A stretch of 64,000 nucleotides of DNA from Bacillota bacterium (GTDB lineage: Bacteria; Bacillota; Clostridia; Oscillospirales; Oscillospiraceae). The position numbers and the translations under genes were made by a program. The DNA is taken from assembly GCA_023459875.1 (NCBI GenBank), contig JAEWRY010000035.1:10152-74151 (forward strand), read 5' to 3'. Numbering within the stretch: the stretch's first letter is position 1; every line of letters begins with the position of its first letter. Positions 24,697 through 32,249 of this stretch are shown here, in pieces. Below the pieces are notes generated by a model. The model ran no database searches and was not told the origin of the DNA. It was given only the letters and a program-made list of their open reading frames with translations.

Positions 24697-25509
24697 GTGC
24701 CCAGTTTCAGTTTTCTCATGAATAAGGTAACAAAATCATACCCCGTCCGGGGCGGGAGGCTGGAGGTCCTTGGGGACATCAGCCTACATATCCGGGAGCA
24801 TGAGTTCGTCTGCGTCATGGGGAGCACCGGCTGCGGAAAGTCCACGCTGATGCGCATCATGAGCGGGGTGGAGACGTGCGGCGGGGGCGAGTTCTATTTT
24901 TATAACCGCAACGCCTCCTACGGCATACCCAAAAAGCTGCTCTCCAACATCGGGGTTATCTTCCAGAGCGACAATCTGCTGGAATGGCGCACCGCCTTTA
25001 AAAATGTCCGCCTCCAGCAGGAAGCGCTTAAAATGAAGCTCAGCGAGGATACCGACGAAAAGGTGATGGAAATGCTGTCCCTCGTCGGCCTGCAGGATTA
25101 TAAGGACTGCTACCCCAGGGAGCTTTCCGGCGGGATGCGCCAGCGCTGCGCCATCGCCCGCGCCCTAGTGCACGATCCCCAGCTGCTCCTGCTGGACCAG
25201 CCCTTCGGCGCTCTGGACGCCATCACCAGAAAAACCCTCAATCAGGAGTTGCTGCGCATCTGGAAGGAGCGGGGGAACACCGCCGTCATGGTGACCAACA
25301 GCGTGGGCGAGGCTCTCACCCTCGCCACGCGTGTGATCGTCCTGTCTCCCCCCCCGGCGGTCATCGCTCACCAGCTCTCGATACCCCTCACCTATGAGGA
25401 GCGCACGGGAGACCTGCTCGCGAACCCGAAGTTTCAGGCCCTGAGGAGCCATCTCACAGATTTGGTGCGCAGTCAGGCGCCCGGGGAAGGGAGGAGCCGG
25501 GATGAATAA
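24697..25509 (+). CDS. ABC importer ATPase with degenerate catalytic site (NitT/TauT type)
   Basis: About 270 residues of the SsuB/TauB/NrtD group. Walker A is GSTGCGKST and the signature is LSGGMRQRCAIARAL. Two catalytic residues are changed: Walker B reads LLLLDQPFGALD, so the general base Glu is Gln168, and the H-loop reads VTNSVGEA, so the His is Asn201. The second ATPase of the cluster has Glu168 and His201 at the same positions. This subunit probably binds but does not cleave ATP at its own site. GTG 24697 is chosen because GGGGAGG lies 8 bp upstream; the longer reading runs through the terminator. Its stop overlaps the first permease gene. Confidence 0.87.
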   Translation: MPSFSFLMNKVTKSYPVRGGRLEVLGDISLHIREHEFVCVMGSTGCGKSTLMRIMSGVETCGGGEFYFYNRNASYGIPKKLLSNIGVIFQSDNLLEWRTAFKNVRLQQEALKMKLSEDTDEKVMEMLSLVGLQDYKDCYPRELSGGMRQRCAIARALVHDPQLLLLDQPFGALDAITRKTLNQELLRIWKERGNTAVMVTNSVGEALTLATRVIVLSPPPAVIAHQLSIPLTYEERTGDLLANPKFQALRSHLTDLVRSQAPGEGRSRDE

Positions 25510-26260
25510 AAAAAATTCAAAGCTTCTCACCGTGGCGGCGCCCGTCGTCACCGTCGTGCTTGTACTCATCGCGTGGGAGGTAATCACAAAGGCGGCCGGG
25601 ATTCCCGAAAAGCTGCTGCCCGCCCCCAGCGATATTTTCGAGTCTCTGGTGGAGAATTTCTCCACGGTGATCCTCAAGGATCTCACCATCTCGGTTAAAA
25701 ATATAGCCAAGGGCTATCTCATAGCAGTACCTCTGGGCTTTGTGATCGCGGCGGTCTGTTCCCAGTCCAGAATTATTACGAGAGCCGTGACCCCGGTGCT
25801 CATCATTTTGATGGTGACCCCCATGACTACCCTGGTGCCGGTTTTCAAGCTCTTCTGGGGGGCCAACTCCTTCCTTAAGATCGTCGTGATTGTGCTTCAG
25901 ATGGCGCCGGTCATCGCGCTCAACAGCCTTACGGGGTTCGCCAATCCGCCCGGGCGCAATGTGGATGTTTTGAAGGCCATGGGCTGCGGCAGGTGGCGCA
26001 TCTTCTTCAAGGTTGCGGTGCCCAACGCCATGCCCCAGGTCTTTACCGGACTGAAGCTGGGCTGCATCCTGGGAACCATCGCCTCCATGGTGGCCGATAT
26101 GTCGGTAGGGCAGGGGGGACTGGGATACCGCATCACCATCTACGCCGCCTTCGCCGCCACCGCCTCCGCCTTTGCGACCATTCTGGTTGCCTCCGTGGTG
26201 GGCGTCGCGCTCTTCCTGGCGGTGTCCAGGGTGGAGCGGCTGGTCACCACCTGGAAATAA
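25502..26260 (+). CDS. ABC importer permease 1 (NitT/TauT type)
   Basis: 252 residues with about six membrane helices. LLPAPSDIFESLVENF near residue 38 is the hallmark of SsuC/TauC-type permeases, and the EAA coupling loop reads AMGCGRWRIFFKVAVPNAMP. ATG 25502 overlaps the ATPase gene by 8 bp. It is paired with a second, different permease at 27095, so the transporter is probably a heterotetramer. Confidence 0.88.
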   Translation: MNKKNSKLLTVAAPVVTVVLVLIAWEVITKAAGIPEKLLPAPSDIFESLVENFSTVILKDLTISVKNIAKGYLIAVPLGFVIAAVCSQSRIITRAVTPVLIILMVTPMTTLVPVFKLFWGANSFLKIVVIVLQMAPVIALNSLTGFANPPGRNVDVLKAMGCGRWRIFFKVAVPNAMPQVFTGLKLGCILGTIASMVADMSVGQGGLGYRITIYAAFAATASAFATILVASVVGVALFLAVSRVERLVTTWK

Positions 26261-26281
26261 CGTCCCTGAAAGGAGCATCCC

Positions 26282-27079
26282 ATGGAAACGAAAATCAGGC
26301 TGGAACATGTGAACAAGGAATTCACCGCCCGGCGGCAGAGAATCACCGCCCTTGAGGACATCAATATGGAGTTCAAAAAGGGCGAGCTTGTCTCCATCGT
26401 CGGGCCGAGCGGCTGCGGAAAGTCCACCATCATCCGCATGATCGACGACATCATAAAGCCCTCCTCGGGCGCCATCACGGTGGACGGCTATACCTACGAC
26501 AACGCAAAGCCGGTCTCCAAGGACATGATCCGGAAGCTGGGCTTCATCTTTCAGATTCCCAACCTCTACCCCTGGCTGACGGTGCGCCAGAACGTGACGC
26601 TGCCCCTGCGGATTCTGGGGCTTGAAAGCAGCGGCTACCGGGATTATGCGGAGGAGCTTTTGGGCATGATCCGCCTTTCGGATTACGCGGACTCCTTCCC
26701 GCGGGAAATCTCCGGCGGCATGACCCAGCGGATCGGCGTCATCCGGGGAATGGTCCACCGCCCCGAGATGCTCATGATGGACGAACCTTTCGGCGCTCTG
26801 GACGACGACACGCGCCTGCAGCTCAATCTGGAGCTTTTGAACATCTGGGAAAAAACCGGTATGACCATACTCTTCATCACCCACAATGTGGAGGAGGCCG
26901 TGCTGCTCAGCCAGCGGATTTACGTTATGTCGTCCAATCCCGGCCGCGTGACGGCCGACGTTACAATTTCCTTTGATCAGCCGAGGACGGCGGAGCTGGT
27001 GAAGAGGCCCGAATTTTCCGCTTATTGCAGCAAAATTGAAAACCTCATCGGCAAAATCGAGCTGGACCAGATCGTTTAG
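26282..27079 (+). CDS. ABC importer ATPase with intact catalytic site (NitT/TauT type)
   Basis: 265 residues. Walker A GPSGCGKSTI, Walker B MLMMDEPFGALD with Glu168, and H-loop FITHNVEEA with His201 are all canonical. The signature is ISGGMTQRIGV, with Ile in place of the usual Leu. It would form one good ATP site with the LSGGM signature of the 24697 ATPase and one degenerate site with that protein's Walker B. AAAGGAG lies before ATG 26282. The gene stands between the two permease genes. Confidence 0.88.
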   Translation: METKIRLEHVNKEFTARRQRITALEDINMEFKKGELVSIVGPSGCGKSTIIRMIDDIIKPSSGAITVDGYTYDNAKPVSKDMIRKLGFIFQIPNLYPWLTVRQNVTLPLRILGLESSGYRDYAEELLGMIRLSDYADSFPREISGGMTQRIGVIRGMVHRPEMLMMDEPFGALDDDTRLQLNLELLNIWEKTGMTILFITHNVEEAVLLSQRIYVMSSNPGRVTADVTISFDQPRTAELVKRPEFSAYCSKIENLIGKIELDQIV

Positions 27080-27094
27080 AAGGAGGCTTGAAAC

Positions 27095-27877
27095 ATGAAC
27101 GGACAAACGGACCGTCCGATACGGATTTCCGCGGTAAACACCCTGAGCCTGGTTTTGCCGGCGGTGATTTTCATCGCGGGACTGCTCGCGTACTGGCAAA
27201 TAAACTGCGTCGTGAAAGACATCCCCATCTGGATGCTGGCGAAGCCCTCGGACATTTTCGCGGCTCTCCTGAGCGGCTTTTCCGAGACGCTGCCCTACCT
27301 GCTCAGTACATACAGTAATATTATCGTAGGCTTTATACTCTCTGTTGTGATCGGGTTAGCCCTTGCCGTACTGCTCACCAATTTTGGCCTGTTGGCCGCG
27401 GCGGTCACGCCCATCATGGTGGTTTTGTGCTGCGTGCCCATGGTGACCCTGGTGCCGCTGCTTCTGGTTCTGCTGGGTACCGGGGGCCTGCCCAAAATCG
27501 TTACCATCGTCGTGCAGTGCTTTGCCCTCGTCAATATGAATGCCTGCGTGGGTTTCGCAAATGTGGACCCCACCCGGCTGGAACTTATGCGCTCCCTCAA
27601 GGCCAACCGCTACCAGCTCTTCCGCTACTGCATGCTGCGCGACGCTATGCCTCATATCTTCACCGGCGTGAAGCTCGCGAGCGTACTGGCCATGATTTCG
27701 GGTGTTTCCGCCGAGATGAGCGGAGGCGCTGGGGGCCTGGGCAACCGCATCAGCTACCTGGTGAGCTATTCGAAGACCCCCGAGGCGTTTAGCTGCATCC
27801 TCTATGTGGCGGCGCTGGGCCTCATGATGTACTTCGTCATTTCCCTCTTGGAAAAGAAGCTCACCAAGGGTATGTAA
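27095..27877 (+). CDS. ABC importer permease 2 (NitT/TauT type)
   Basis: 260 residues with about six membrane helices. MLAKPSDIFAALLSGF matches the same hallmark as permease 1, and the EAA loop is SLKANRYQLFRYCMLRDAMP. AAGGAGGC precedes ATG 27095, 15 bp after the second ATPase. Sequence differs widely from permease 1, so this is an old paralogue, not a recent copy. Confidence 0.87.
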   Translation: MNGQTDRPIRISAVNTLSLVLPAVIFIAGLLAYWQINCVVKDIPIWMLAKPSDIFAALLSGFSETLPYLLSTYSNIIVGFILSVVIGLALAVLLTNFGLLAAAVTPIMVVLCCVPMVTLVPLLLVLLGTGGLPKIVTIVVQCFALVNMNACVGFANVDPTRLELMRSLKANRYQLFRYCMLRDAMPHIFTGVKLASVLAMISGVSAEMSGGAGGLGNRISYLVSYSKTPEAFSCILYVAALGLMMYFVISLLEKKLTKGM

Positions 27878-27957
27878 CCGTTGATACCGGAGCGCAAGGG
27901 TGCGTCCGCATCAAATAGACGTAAGTTTACCGACAAGCATTAGAAGGAGGAGACAAT

Positions 27958-29088
27958 ATGAAAAAGATGAAAAGATTTATGTGCATGCTCCTTGCGGCCT
28001 GCCTCATGACGGGGCTGCTCGCCGGCTGCACGGGCAGCGCCGGCGGTTCCGCCAGCTCCGCCAGCCCCAGCGCCTCCGGCGCCGCCCTAACCGAGGTGAA
28101 GTGGGTGTCCCCCGCGGCGCTGGCCTCCCTGGACTTCTGCTGGCTCTACGTGGCCGACGCCATGGGTTATTTGGCCGACGAGGGCATCAAGCTCGACGTT
28201 GTCGAGTGCACCGACGGCAGCGACGCGAAATACCTAGCCTCTGGCAGCGCCGACTTCGGGGGCTTCTCTCCCGCCGTGGGCCTCTCGTCGGCGGATGCGG
28301 GCGCGGGCAACTACACCGCCGTGTGCAACATTGTCGTGAACAACATTTTCGGCTTGGCCTATAAAAAAGGCGGCAGCGTAAGCGACTGGTCCGATCTTTC
28401 GGGCAAAAACATCGCCGCCCTGGCGGAATCCTGGCCCTCCCTCTTTAACCCCATTCTGGAGGCCGCGAAGGTAGACCCCAAGAGCGTCAATTACGTGGTC
28501 TACGGCCCCGCTGAGTATGAAGCGCTCAACAGCGGCAATGCAGACGCCATGGGTACCTGGATTTCGGAATACTATATGTGCGTCGGCATGGGCTACGACG
28601 ACTGGGGCTACCTCAACGGCAACGACGTGCTGCCGCAGATCGCGAACTCCCTCTGGGTGAATAACGACTTTGCCAAGGCGCATCCCGAGTTGGTGAAGGG
28701 CTTCGTGAGGGCGCTCACAAAGGCCTCCTACTTCTGCTACCTCAATCCTGAGGCTGCTGCCGACATCACCCTGAATAAATTCCCCGAGATCGAAATCACC
28801 TGGGAAGGCGCGGTGGGCGCGGTGAAGGGCAACGTCTGCGGCATGATCGGCGCCACCACGGCGGATCAGGAAGCCAGAGTCAGCGCCCACAAGATAGGCG
28901 TTTTCGACATGGATACCGTGAAGCAGACCATCACGAACCTCTATAACGGCGGCAGCATTTCCAAGATGCTGGACGCGGCCACCTACTACACCAACGACTT
29001 CGTGGACACTTCCTGGGACTATGCCGCCGTCAAGGCGGACTCCGACGGCTACCAGTTCGGCTCCAAGCTCTATACGAAAACCCACTAA
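27958..29088 (+). CDS. ABC importer substrate-binding lipoprotein (NMT1/THI5-like)
   Basis: 376 residues. The signal peptide ends in the lipobox LLAGC (Cys near residue 23), followed by a Ser/Ala/Gly-rich linker. LDFCWLYVADAMGYLADEGI and KYLASGSADFGGFSP are typical of binding proteins for taurine, nitrate, sulfonate or pyrimidine precursors. Relatives bind small organic ions, and the actual ligand is unknown; by context an amine, amide or opine-like compound is plausible. AGAAGGAGGAG precedes ATG 27958. It closes the ABC operon and is followed by a terminator hairpin. Confidence 0.87.
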   Translation: MKKMKRFMCMLLAACLMTGLLAGCTGSAGGSASSASPSASGAALTEVKWVSPAALASLDFCWLYVADAMGYLADEGIKLDVVECTDGSDAKYLASGSADFGGFSPAVGLSSADAGAGNYTAVCNIVVNNIFGLAYKKGGSVSDWSDLSGKNIAALAESWPSLFNPILEAAKVDPKSVNYVVYGPAEYEALNSGNADAMGTWISEYYMCVGMGYDDWGYLNGNDVLPQIANSLWVNNDFAKAHPELVKGFVRALTKASYFCYLNPEAAADITLNKFPEIEITWEGAVGAVKGNVCGMIGATTADQEARVSAHKIGVFDMDTVKQTITNLYNGGSISKMLDAATYYTNDFVDTSWDYAAVKADSDGYQFGSKLYTKTH

Positions 29089-29093
29089 AATAG

Positions 29094-29128
29094 CTGAGCC
29101 CCGCGGTCCTTTGGACCGCGGGGCTCAG
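29094..29128. terminator. Hairpin after the substrate-binding protein gene
   Basis: A perfect 16-bp GC-rich stem (CTGAGCCCCGCGGTCC with its complement, TTT loop) starts 6 bp after the stop. It directly flanks repeat copy 2. There is no T-run. Confidence 0.75.
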
Positions 29129-29133
29129 ACAGC

Positions 29134-29333
29134 CTGTCAAAAGAGTCCTTCGTCCTTTTCCCCATCGGCGAAAAGCTTTTGCGGATTTTGCGCCCGGCTT
29201 ACGTGACCGAAATCCGCAAAAGGTCAAATACCAGTGCCTAGCGGGAATTCACTTCCCGCTAGGCACTCTTTGTGCGGCGCCAGAGAGCCGCTTCCATCTT
29301 ATCGTTTTGTCGAAAAACATAGTTTTTCGACAG
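29134..29333 (-). repeat. Multi-hairpin repeat element, copy 2 (inverted)
   Basis: About 200 bp, the reverse complement of the element at 8194-8392. The ends are CTGTCAAAAGAG and TTTTTCGACAG. The 15-bp stem hairpin (AGTGCCTAGCGGGAA with its complement) is perfect here. This copy differs most: GCGGCGCC replaces part of the second hairpin and the fourth loop is altered. It ends 2 bp before the stop codon of the ROK kinase gene, so it lies between convergent genes like the other copies. Confidence 0.85.
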
Positions 29334-29335
29334 CG

Positions 29336-30286
29336 TTACATCGTATCCAGATACGCAGCGCCGATAATTCCGGCGTCGTTTCCTAGCTTGGCCCCAAGAA
29401 TGGGGGGAATGGGGACCACATCCGAGCCGAAGGAGTAACGCGCCGCCCGGCGGCTGAGCCGGTCCAGCAAGTATTCCTTCTCGTTGGAAAGCCCCCCGCC
29501 GATGAGCACCGCCTCTGGCCGGAACACGGTGATGAGGCTGCCGATGGCCGCCGAGAGATACTCCGCGTACCGGTCCACCACCTCAAGAGCCGCGGCGTCC
29601 CCCCGCCTGGCGCAGTCGAAGGCGGTGCGCGCAGAGACCTTGCCCGCCCGGAGTGCTTCGAGATTCATGGCGGAGTCCGGATGCTTCTTCATGGCCGCCT
29701 TAGTCTGCCGGATGAGCGCCGGCGCGGACGCATAAGCCTCCACGCAGCCGCGGGAGCCGCAGGTGCACGGCTCGCCGCCCAGAACCAGAAGCATGTGCCC
29801 CAGCTCGGCGCCTATGCCGTCCGAGCCACGCAGCAGCCTGCCGCCGATGAGCACCCCGCCGCCCACTCCGGTCCCCAGGGTGAGCATGACCACATCCCGC
29901 ATGGTCCGGGCCGCGCCCGCGACGGCTTCCCCGATCACGGCGCAGTTGGCGTCGTTGCCGATCTGAACGGGGACGGGGAGGTGTTTCTCCAGTTCATCCA
30001 TGATGGGAACATCCCGCCAGCCCAGATTGCCGGAGAAGGCCAGCCTACCCGTTTTGGGGTTGAGGCTGCCGGGCATGCCGAAACCCACACAGGGAAAGGA
30101 GGCCAGAGGAAGTCCTGCTTTTTCTGCCGCCTGCTCCGCCGCGCGGGCCATGTCTTTTGCCACCTCCTGATAGGAGCGGGAAGCGCCCGTTGGGACGCTG
30201 ATTTTAGCGATGATATGGTTGCTCTCGTCCAGAACGCCGGCCTTGATGCCGGTGCCTCCCACGTCCACTCCCATGCGACAGCTCAT
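29336..30286 (-). CDS. ROK family sugar kinase (glucokinase-like)
   Basis: 316 residues. MGVDVGGTGIKAGVLD is the ATP phosphate loop, GNDANCAVIGEA holds the catalytic Asp, LGTGVGGGVLIGG follows, and CTCGSRGCVEAYAS is the zinc-binding ROK signature. The motif set and length match bacterial glucokinases. A short GAGGG lies 5 bp before ATG 30286. The gene is probably co-transcribed with the acetyltransferase upstream. It does not have the N-terminal HTH found in ROK repressors. Confidence 0.88.
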   Translation of the reverse strand: MSCRMGVDVGGTGIKAGVLDESNHIIAKISVPTGASRSYQEVAKDMARAAEQAAEKAGLPLASFPCVGFGMPGSLNPKTGRLAFSGNLGWRDVPIMDELEKHLPVPVQIGNDANCAVIGEAVAGAARTMRDVVMLTLGTGVGGGVLIGGRLLRGSDGIGAELGHMLLVLGGEPCTCGSRGCVEAYASAPALIRQTKAAMKKHPDSAMNLEALRAGKVSARTAFDCARRGDAAALEVVDRYAEYLSAAIGSLITVFRPEAVLIGGGLSNEKEYLLDRLSRRAARYSFGSDVVPIPPILGAKLGNDAGIIGAAYLDTM

Positions 30287-30310
30287 AAAGCCCTCGTTTC
30301 TGCACTTTCG

Positions 30311-30808
30311 CTAAAGCGCCTTTTCATAGAGATAGAAGAGCCCCTTGCGCCAATAGACCTGGCCCGCCCTCGTGTACCCCAGCTTTTCATACATCCTGAG
30401 CGCGTGGGGATTCCGGGAAAAAGCGTCCAGCCGCACCGCCTCCATCCCTTGGGCGCGGACCATGTCCTCCAGAAGCAGCATCGTTTGGGCTCCGATGCCC
30501 CGGTTTTGGAGAGAGGGGCTTACGCACAGCCTATGTACGACCATATAGGAGACGCCGGTGCTCCAGCGACCGGTTTCATATTCGGCGTCACAAGCACGGT
30601 TGAGGGTGAACGCCGACGCGAGAGTGTCTTGCAGCCCGCACAGAACCATCTGGCCGCTTGCGATGTCTTCTTCCAACAGCTCCCTGTCCGGATAAATCTC
30701 ATCCCACTGCTCAATGCCGTCTTCCCGCATTTTTGAAATGGAGGCGGCATAGAGCGCCGCGACGTCCGGCAGGTCGGCTGCGGCTGCTTTTCTCGTGGTC
30801 ATTTTCAT
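30311..30808 (-). CDS. GNAT family N-acetyltransferase
   Basis: 165 residues. MTTRKAAAADLPDVAALYAA is the typical GNAT opening, VVHRLCVSPSLQNRGIGAQT holds the acetyl-CoA pyrophosphate loop (QNRGIG), and LDAFSRNPHALRMYEKLGY is the C-terminal motif B. The substrate cannot be predicted. It lies 24 bp upstream of the ROK kinase gene on the same strand. The ribosome site before ATG 30808 is weak, and ATG two codons later is an alternative. Confidence 0.82.
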   Translation of the reverse strand: MKMTTRKAAAADLPDVAALYAASISKMREDGIEQWDEIYPDRELLEEDIASGQMVLCGLQDTLASAFTLNRACDAEYETGRWSTGVSYMVVHRLCVSPSLQNRGIGAQTMLLLEDMVRAQGMEAVRLDAFSRNPHALRMYEKLGYTRAGQVYWRKGLFYLYEKAL

Positions 30809-30970
30809 AATGGGTTTCTTCTCTCGATTTTTGAGATTTTAAAGCCTTACGAAAAATCAAGACTGGAATTTGTTACCTGTATAAATAAGCGGTTAAAAAT
30901 GAGACTATGAATATGCTTTGCGCACGGCAAAGCGAAAGGTATTGTCCTTTTTTGGATTGGAGGGATTGGA

Positions 30971-31144
30971 ATGAGCGGAAAAGACAGCATGATGTCCGAA
31001 AATCTGAAAAGTGAAATCGCCAGGGAGCTGGGAGTTGCCGACAAAGTGCGGACCAACGGCTGGGGCGATGTATCTTCCAAGGACTGCGGCAATATGGTGA
31101 AGAAAGCCATAGAAATTGCGGAACGGAGCGTACAGGGCAAATAG
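30971..31144 (+). CDS. sspF: Small acid-soluble spore protein, SspF-like
   Basis: 57 residues: MMSENLKSEIARELGVADKV, then NGWGDVSSKDCGNMVKKA and IEIAERS. The GWG segment and GNMVKKAIEIAE closely match SspF of Bacillus, a minor alpha/beta SASP. ATG 30971 has GGAGGG 6 bp upstream. It is monocistronic, followed by hairpins at 31153 and 31193, and runs opposite to its neighbours. Sporulation-stage expression in the forespore is expected from the family. Confidence 0.85.
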   Translation: MSGKDSMMSENLKSEIARELGVADKVRTNGWGDVSSKDCGNMVKKAIEIAERSVQGK

Positions 31145-31152
31145 CTCCGGCG

Positions 31153-31174
31153 GGAGGGGGATTTTTCCCCCTCC
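31153..31174 (+). terminator. Hairpin after sspF
   Basis: GGAGGGGG pairs with CCCCCTCC around an ATTTTT loop 8 bp after the stop. The tail is only weakly T-rich. Confidence 0.6.
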
Positions 31175-31192
31175 TTATAAATTATACAAAAT

Positions 31193-31227
31193 GCCGCGTG
31201 AAAAGTCAAAACAGCTTTTCACGCGGC
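31193..31227. terminator. Bidirectional terminator between sspF and the oxidoreductase operon
   Basis: A 13-bp perfect stem, GCCGCGTGAAAAG with its complement. It can end both sspF and the minus-strand operon whose last gene stops at 31258. Confidence 0.75.
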
Positions 31228-31257
31228 GTTCTATTTTGATGCACACAGCCCGCGGGC

Positions 31258-32166
31258 TTACTTCCCCGCGCCTTTTCCGGAGATCAACCAGGGGGTGGGG
31301 AAGGGCTCGGTCAGGTTCTTGCTGTTTACCCGTGACACCTCGATGTGGATGGCCTCCGTACGGACAATGCCGTTTTCACGGAAGAGCGCCGGAATGGCCG
31401 TTAAAAGTTCAAAGTCCAGAGTGTAGATTACAAAATTCATGAGGGGATTGAGCGCGAGCAGGCTTTTTATTTCGCCGCCGAGCCTCGGGGAAGCCACGAT
31501 AAACGCGATGTCGGGCGCGGGGAGCGCCGCCAGCGCGCCATCCCCCAGGGACTCCACCACGGTCACGTTGCATAGGCCGAACTTCTGAACGTTCTCCTTC
31601 ATGGTTTTGCGGTCCTCGCGGTTATACTCCACGGTGATGACGCTGCCCTCGGAGGCGATGATGGCCGATTCCACCGCGATGCTCTCCCCCGAGATGATGC
31701 AGATGTTGTCACGGTCCCCCAGGCTTAACTTATTCATGATGACGGCGCGCACTTCGCGGCATACATACTGAACCGAGCCGCAGGAGAAACGGCTGTTTTC
31801 CATGCCAATCTGATAGTTTGTGGACGCGTTGGGGTTTTGGATTAGCATGGCCGCGGAGGCGTTGATCCCCCGGTCGATCATCCCGGAAACCTTGTCGTGC
31901 TTCACTTCTCCCACCGGGTCGGAGCCTTCGTTGTACCAGATGTCGCAATCGCCCAGCTCCGCGTTCCACATGTCATAGAAAATATCGGGATGCCCGGCGT
32001 CCGTGAAGACCAGCACCATGCGGCTGCACATGATGGTCGGGATCAAGTTCTTGTTCTTGCCCGTGATGTCCAGCATTTTGAGTTTGGCCAGATCAAGATC
32101 GACGCTGCGGGAAAAGTACCCCAGCCAGGATAAGATGACTTCGCTGGTGAAGATTGACTGTTCCAA
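31258..32166 (-). CDS. CbiT/CobL-like SAM methyltransferase homologue, divergent
   Basis: About 303 residues. The C-terminal half resembles CbiT (precorrin-6B/8 methyltransferase): an ISGESIAVESAIIASEGSVI segment where CbiT has its glycine-rich SAM loop, then EYNREDRKTMKENVQKFGL, NVTVVE and PDIAFIVASPRLGG. The glycine-rich loop is changed (ISGESIAVE in place of GxGTGxxxIE), so SAM binding is uncertain. The N-terminal half looks like a worn CbiE-type region. TTG 32166 is preferred because GGAGG lies 8 bp upstream. It lies 84 bp after the oxidoreductase beta-subunit gene with no terminator between, so it is probably the last gene of that T-box operon. No other cobalamin gene is near. Confidence 0.6.
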   Translation of the reverse strand: MEQSIFTSEVILSWLGYFSRSVDLDLAKLKMLDITGKNKNLIPTIMCSRMVLVFTDAGHPDIFYDMWNAELGDCDIWYNEGSDPVGEVKHDKVSGMIDRGINASAAMLIQNPNASTNYQIGMENSRFSCGSVQYVCREVRAVIMNKLSLGDRDNICIISGESIAVESAIIASEGSVITVEYNREDRKTMKENVQKFGLCNVTVVESLGDGALAALPAPDIAFIVASPRLGGEIKSLLALNPLMNFVIYTLDFELLTAIPALFRENGIVRTEAIHIEVSRVNSKNLTEPFPTPWLISGKGAGK

Positions 32167-32249
32167 AGCCGAAACCTCCTTCGTTGCCATCATCATATCA
32201 TAGTTTTTCCTCTGTTTCCAGTCTCATGTTGCCGGCCTGCGTCGAAAAT

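Noticed and set aside
25517..27199. A 560-codon minus-strand open frame across the ABC transporter genes
   Set aside because: It is antisense to three clear genes, is extremely rich in His, Gly and Asp as expected from reversed GC-rich codons, and has no ribosome site.
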